Origin: Rhipicephalus microplus
Taxonomy: Eukaryota; Arthropoda; Arachnida; Ixodida; Ixodidae
Assembly (NCBI RefSeq): GCF_043290135.1
Contig: NC_134707.1
Span: forward strand, 137,827,319-137,891,318
Direction of reading: 5' to 3'
Length of the DNA: 64,000 nt
The stretch's first letter is position 1. Each line of letters begins with the position of its first letter. Position numbers and translations under genes: made by a program. The notes under the pieces were generated by a model. The model saw nothing but the letters and a program-made list of their open reading frames with translations, was not told the origin of the DNA and did not search any database. Positions 60,440 to 64,000 of this stretch are shown here, piece after piece.

Positions 60440-62292
60440 TTCTAGTTGCGGAATCTCTCGTTGTGGAGTTTCTAGTTGTGGAGTTTCTAGTTGTGGAGTT
60501 TCCAGTTGTGAAGTTTTTAGTGGTGGCCTTTCTAGACACGAAATTTCTTGTAGCTGAGTCTCTATTTGTGGAGTTTGTAGTTGTGGAGTTTCTAGTAGCA
60601 GAGTTTCTAGTTGTGGAGTTTCTAGTTGTGGAGTTTCAAGTTGTGGAGTCTCTAGTTGCGGAGTATCTAGTTGTGGAGTTTCCAGTTGTGGAGTTTCGAG
60701 TTGTGGAATTGCGGAGTCTCTAGTTGTGGAGTTTCTAGCTGTGGAGTTTCTAGTTGTGGAATTGCGGAGTCTCTAGTTGTGGAGTATCTAGTTGTGGAGT
60801 TTCCAGTTGTGGAGTTTCTAGTTGTGGAGTTGCGGAGTCTCTGGTTGTGGAGTTTCTAGTTGTGGAGTTTCTAGTTGTGGAGTTTCGAGTTGTGGAGACT
60901 CTAGTTGTGGAGTTTCTAGTTGTGGAGTTGTCTGTTGTGGAGTATCTAGTTGTGGAGTCTCTAGTTGTGTAGTTTCTAGCTGCGGAGTTTCTAGTTGGGG
61001 AGTTTCTATTTGTGGAGTTTTTAGCTGCGGAGTTTCTAGTTGCGGAGTCTCTGGTTGTGGAGTTTCTAGTTGCGGGATCTCTAGTTGTGGAGTTTCTAGT
61101 TGTGGAGTTTCTAGTTGTGGAGTTTCCAGTTGTGGAGTTTTTAGTGGTGGACTTTCTAGACATGAAATTTCTTGTAGCTGAGTCTCTATTTGTGGAGTTT
61201 GTAGTTGTGGAGTTTCTAGTTGTGGCGTTTCTAGTTGTCGAGTCTCTAGTTGCAGAGTTTCTAATTGTGGAGTTTCCAGTTGTTGAGTTTCTAGTTGTGG
61301 AGTTTCTAGTTGTGGAGTTTCTAGTTGTGGAGTTTCCAGTTGTGGAGTATCTAGTTGTGGAGTTCCCATTTGTGAAGTATCTAGTTGTGGAGTTTCCATT
61401 TTTGGAGTATCATGTTGTGGAGTTTGAAGTTGTGGAGTTTCTAGTTGTAGATTTTCTAGTTGTGGAGTATCTAGTTGTGGATTTTCCAGTTGTGGAGTTT
61501 CTAGTTGTTGAGTTGCGGTGTCTCTAGTTGTTGAGTTTCTAGTTGCAGAGTCTCTAGTTGTGGAGTTTCAAGTTGTGGAGTTTCTAGTTGGGAAGTTTCC
61601 AGTTGTGGAGTTTCTAGTTGTGGAGTTTCTATTTGTGCTGTCTCAAGTTGTGGAGTTTGAACTTGTGGAGTTTCAAGTTGTGGAGTCTATAGTTGTGGTG
61701 TTTCTAGTTGTAGATTTTCTAGTTTTGGAGTATCTAGTTGTGGATTTTCCAGTTGTGGAGTTTCTAGTTGTTGAGTTGCGGAGTCTCTAGTTGTTGAGTT
61801 TCTAGTTGCAGAGTCTCTAATTGTGGAGTTTCAATTTGTGGAGTCTCTAGATGTGGAGTTTCTAGTTGTGGAGTTTCTAGTTGTGGAGTTTCTAGTTGTG
61901 GAGTTTCCAGTTGTGGAGTTTCTAGTTGTGGAGTTTCTAGTTGTGGAGTCCCTAGTTGTGGAGTTTCTAGTTGCGGAGTCAATAGTTGTGGAGTTCCACG
62001 TTGCGGAGTCTCAAGCTGTGGAGTTTCTAGTTGTTGAAGTTATAGTTGTGGAGTTTCCAGTTGTTGAGTTTCTAGTTTGAAGTCTCTAGTTGTAGATTCT
62101 CTACTTGTGGAGTTTCTAGTTGCGGAGTCTCTAGCTGTGGATTTTTAGTTGCGTAATTTAAGGTTGTGAGGTTTCAAGTTGTGAAGTTTCTAGTTGTGGA
62201 ATTTCTAGCAGCGGAGTTTCTAATTGCGGAGTTTCTATTTGTGGAGTTTCTAGCTGCGGAGTTTCTAGTTGCGGAGTCTCTGGTTGTGGAGT
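60440..62292 (+). repeat. 1.85 kb higher-order unit, complete copy
   Basis: Repeated at 62,293 onward at an offset of 1,853. AAATTTC landmarks at 60,533 and 61,157 have partners at 62,386 and 63,010, each exactly 1,853 bp away. The unit contains the TTTAAGG variant landmark at 62,158. Confidence 0.86.
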
Positions 62293-64000
62293 ATCTAGTT
62301 GCGGAATCTCTCGTTGTGGAGTTTTTAGTTGTGGAGTTTCTAGTTGTGGAGTTTCCAGTTGTGAAGTTTTTAGTGGTGGCCTTTCTAGACACGAAATTTC
62401 TTGTAGCTGAGTCTCTATTTGTGGAGTTTGTAGTTGTGGAGTTTCTAGTAGCAGAGTTTCTAGTTGTAGAGTTTCTAGTTGTGGAGTTTCAAGTTGTGGA
62501 GTCTCTAGTTGCGGAGTATCTAGTTGTGGAGTTTCCAGTTGTGGAGTTTCGAGTTGTGGAATTGCGGAGTCTCTAGTTGTGGAGTTTCTAGCTGTGGAGT
62601 TTCTAGTTGTGGAATTGCGGAGTCTCTAGTTGTGGAGTATCTAGTTGTGGAGTTTCCAGTTGTGGAGTTTCTAGTTGTGGAGTTGCGGAGTCTCTGGTTG
62701 TGGAGTTTCTAGTTGTGGAGTTTCTAGTTGTGGAGTTTCGAGTTGTGGAGTCTCTAGTTGTGGAGTTTCTAGTTGTGGAGTTGTCTGTTGTGGAGTATCT
62801 AGTTGTGGAGTCTCTAGTTGTGTAGTTTCTAGCTGCGGAGTTTCTAGTTGGGGAGTTTCTATTTGTGGAGTTTCTAGCTGCGGAGTTTCTAGTTGCGGAG
62901 TCTCTGGTTGTGGAGTTTCTAGTTGCGGGATCTCTAGTTGTGGAGTTTCTAGTTGTGGAGTTTCTAGTTGTGGAGTTTCCAGTTGTGGAGTTTTTAGTGG
63001 TGGACTTTCTAGACATGAAATTTCTTGTAGCTGAGTCTCTATTTGTGGAGTTTGTAGTTGTGGAGTTTCTAGTTGTGGCGTTTCTAGTTGTCGAGTCTCT
63101 AGTTGCAGAGTTTCTAATTGTGGAGTTTCCAGTTGTTGAGTTTCTAGTTGTGGAGTTTCTAGTAGTTGGAGTTTCTAGTTGTGGAGTTTCCAGTTGTGGA
63201 GTATCTAGTTGTGGAGTTCCCATTTGTGAAGTATCTAGTTGTGGAGTTTCCATTTTTGGAGTATCATGTTGTGGAGTTTGAAGTTGTGGAGTTTCTAGTT
63301 GTAGATTTTCTAGTTGTGGAGTATCTAGTTGTGGATTTTCCAGTTGTGGAGTTTCTAGTTGTTGAGTTGCGGTGTCTCTAGTTGTTGAGTTTCTAGTTGC
63401 AGAGTCTCTAGTTGTGGAGTTTCAAGTTGTGGAGTTTCTAGTTGGGGAGTTTCCAGTTGTGGAGTTTCTAGTTGTGGAGTTTCTATTTGTGCTGTCTCAA
63501 GTTGTGGAGTTTGAACTTGTGGAGTTTCAAGTTGTGGAGTCTATAGTTGTGGTGTTTCTAGTTGTAGATTTTCTAGTTGTGGAGTATCTAGTTGTGGATT
63601 TTCCAGTTGTGGAGTTTCTAGTTGTTGAGTTGCGGAGTCTCTAGTTGTTGAGTTTCTAGTTGCAGAGTCTCTAATTGTGGAGTTTCAATTTGTGGAGTCT
63701 CTAGATGTGGAGTTTCTAGTTGTGGAGTTTCTAGTTGTGGAGTTTCTAGTTGTGGAGTTTCCAGTTGTGGAGTTTCTAGTTGTGGAGTTTCTAGTTGTGG
63801 AGTCCCTAGTTGTGGAGTTTCTAGTTGCGGAGTCAATAGTTGTGGAGTTCCACGTTGCGGAGTCTCAAGCTGTGGAGTTTCTAGTTGTTGAGTTTATAGT
63901 TGTGGAGTTTCCAGTTGTTGAGTTTCTAGTTTGAAGTCTCTAGTTGTAGATTCTCTACTTGTGGAGTTTCTAGTTGCGGAGTCTCTAGCTGTGGATTTTT
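62293..64000 (+). repeat. 1.85 kb higher-order unit, second copy, cut by window end
   Basis: The offset to the first copy is 1,853, then 1,854 after an out-of-phase joint near 63,165 (TCTAGTAGTTGGAG). Monomer variants match through the last base. By comparison with 62,146, another TTTAAGG landmark is expected just beyond the window. Confidence 0.86.

Larger units (their letters stand above)
1521..62180 (+). repeat. CTTAAGG landmark monomer pair, 25 scattered copies
   Basis: Two adjacent diverged monomers, GTTGCGTAACTTAAG and GTCGTGAGGTTTCAA, usually preceded by GCTGTGGATTTTCTA. TTAAGG begins at 1531, 4906, 5590, 7297, 8940, 10051, 11246, 13183, 13867, 15575, 17218, 18877, 19762, 20836, 22546, 24872, 27179, 28427, 30871, 32675, 42259, 48815, 52983, 57906 and 62158. 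The copies at 28427, 32675 and 62158 read TTTAAGGTTG instead of CTTAAGGTCG. Copies 4906 and 13183 share GTCAC for GTAAC. The pair stays in the 15-bp phase, so it is mutated monomer sequence, not an insertion. The intact form holds an AflII site. Confidence 0.92.
1771..63055 (+). repeat. AAATTTC landmark monomers, 37 scattered copies
   Basis: The TAGACA (or TAGACC) start is at 1771, 3250, 5739, 7548, 11497, 14017, 15826, 19132, 19998, 21493, 21906, 25143, 26042, 27301, 28655, 31142, 32903, 34052, 35407, 37931, 40312, 42530, 43804, 45444, 47085, 49071, 50533, 51036, 53254, 54513, 56153, 58177, 59399, 60533, 61157, 62386 and 63010. Three diverged monomers in phase follow: GACATGAAATTTCTT, GTAGCCGAGTCTCTA and TTTGTGGAGCTTGTA. 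Main classes are TAGACATA...TTGGAGCC (3250, 7548, 11497, 15826, 19998), TAGACATG...GTAGCC, and TAGACACG...GTAGCTG, found only from 28,655 rightward. Confidence 0.92.
1..64000 (+). repeat. 15-bp tandem satellite/minisatellite array filling the window
   Basis: The monomer GTTGTGGAGTTTCTA repeats head to tail from the first base to the last, about 4,200 times, always in the same orientation. Common variants are GTTGCGGAG, GTTGCAGAG, GTTGTGAAG, GTTGTAGAT and GTTGTTGAG in the first half, and TTTCCA, TTTCAA, TTTCGA, TCTCTA and TATCTA in the second half. Even the most diverged stretches align to the monomer in phase. The + strand is strongly G+T rich (12 of 15 consensus bases). Most monomer junctions create CTAG. 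No unique sequence, coding gene, RNA gene or transposon was found inside. Both ends are open, so the real array is longer. Eukaryotic origin is inferred from size and architecture; the species is unknown. Confidence 0.97.

Noticed and set aside
1..64000. Pentapeptide-repeat protein family
   Set aside because: The five-residue period comes from a 15-bp monomer; the residues do not fit the A(D/N)LXX pattern of that family.
1..64000. CRISPR array
   Set aside because: Units are contiguous 15-mers without spacers and there are no cas genes.
1..64000. Telomeric repeat
   Set aside because: The monomer is not a known telomere type and carries too much sequence variation; higher-order duplications are also atypical.
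1..64000. CENP-B box in the TTTCGAG monomers
   Set aside because: The box needs TTCG followed by a fixed downstream A and CGGG; TTTCGAGTTGTGGAG lacks the CGGG part.
1..64000. G-quadruplex array
   Set aside because: Only GG doublets about 13 bases apart occur, with rare GGGG, so standard four-track criteria are not met.

Overview
The whole 64 kb is one uninterrupted tandem array (satellite/minisatellite) of a 15-bp monomer, consensus GTTGTGGAGTTTCTA on the + strand. I found no unique sequence, no gene I would defend, no RNA gene, no mobile element and no CRISPR array. Array length, nested higher-order repeats and CG-to-TG/CA variation point to a eukaryotic nuclear genome read through by long-read assembly. 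Nothing here identifies the species.

Because 15 is a multiple of three, the monomer reads as a five-residue repeat in every frame. Two + frames (VVEFL and CGVSS) and two - frames (ETPQL and RNSTT) lack a stop in the consensus, so open frames of 60-290 codons appear everywhere. They switch frame, recur because the DNA recurs, and end at recurrent stops or at indels that are not multiples of three. I treat all of them as by-products of the repeat.

Layout, with boundaries mostly accurate to a few tens of bases. 1-3,044: end of a block whose relatives lie at 17.3-19.1 kb and 5.7-7.2 kb. 3,045-11,291 and 11,292-~18,175: two head-to-tail copies of an ~8.25 kb segment, nearly identical; the first also carries a private 1,111-bp tandem duplication. 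18,176-23,204: mosaic of the same modules. 23,205-25,400 and 29,204-31,390: a 2.2 kb module repeated 5,999 bp apart, with mosaic sequence between. 31,391-40,066: mosaic leading into ~2.4 kb periodicity. 40,067-50,790 and 50,791-59,656: a 10.7 kb segment and its tandem copy, containing three and two copies of a ~1.64 kb unit. 59,657-60,439: linker. 60,440-64,000: 1.85 kb unit, one full copy and one cut by the window end.

Two families of diverged monomers act as landmarks. One contains CTTAAGG (25 copies including three variants). The other is centred on AAATTTC after TCTAGACA or a close variant (37 copies). Their spacing gives an independent ruler that confirms the large duplications, and their sequence classes separate a left domain (to ~23 kb) from a right one. 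The main content is therefore a record of satellite evolution: point mutation, gain and loss of whole monomers, kb-scale higher-order repeats and multi-kb segmental duplication. I did not find a new protein or RNA system.
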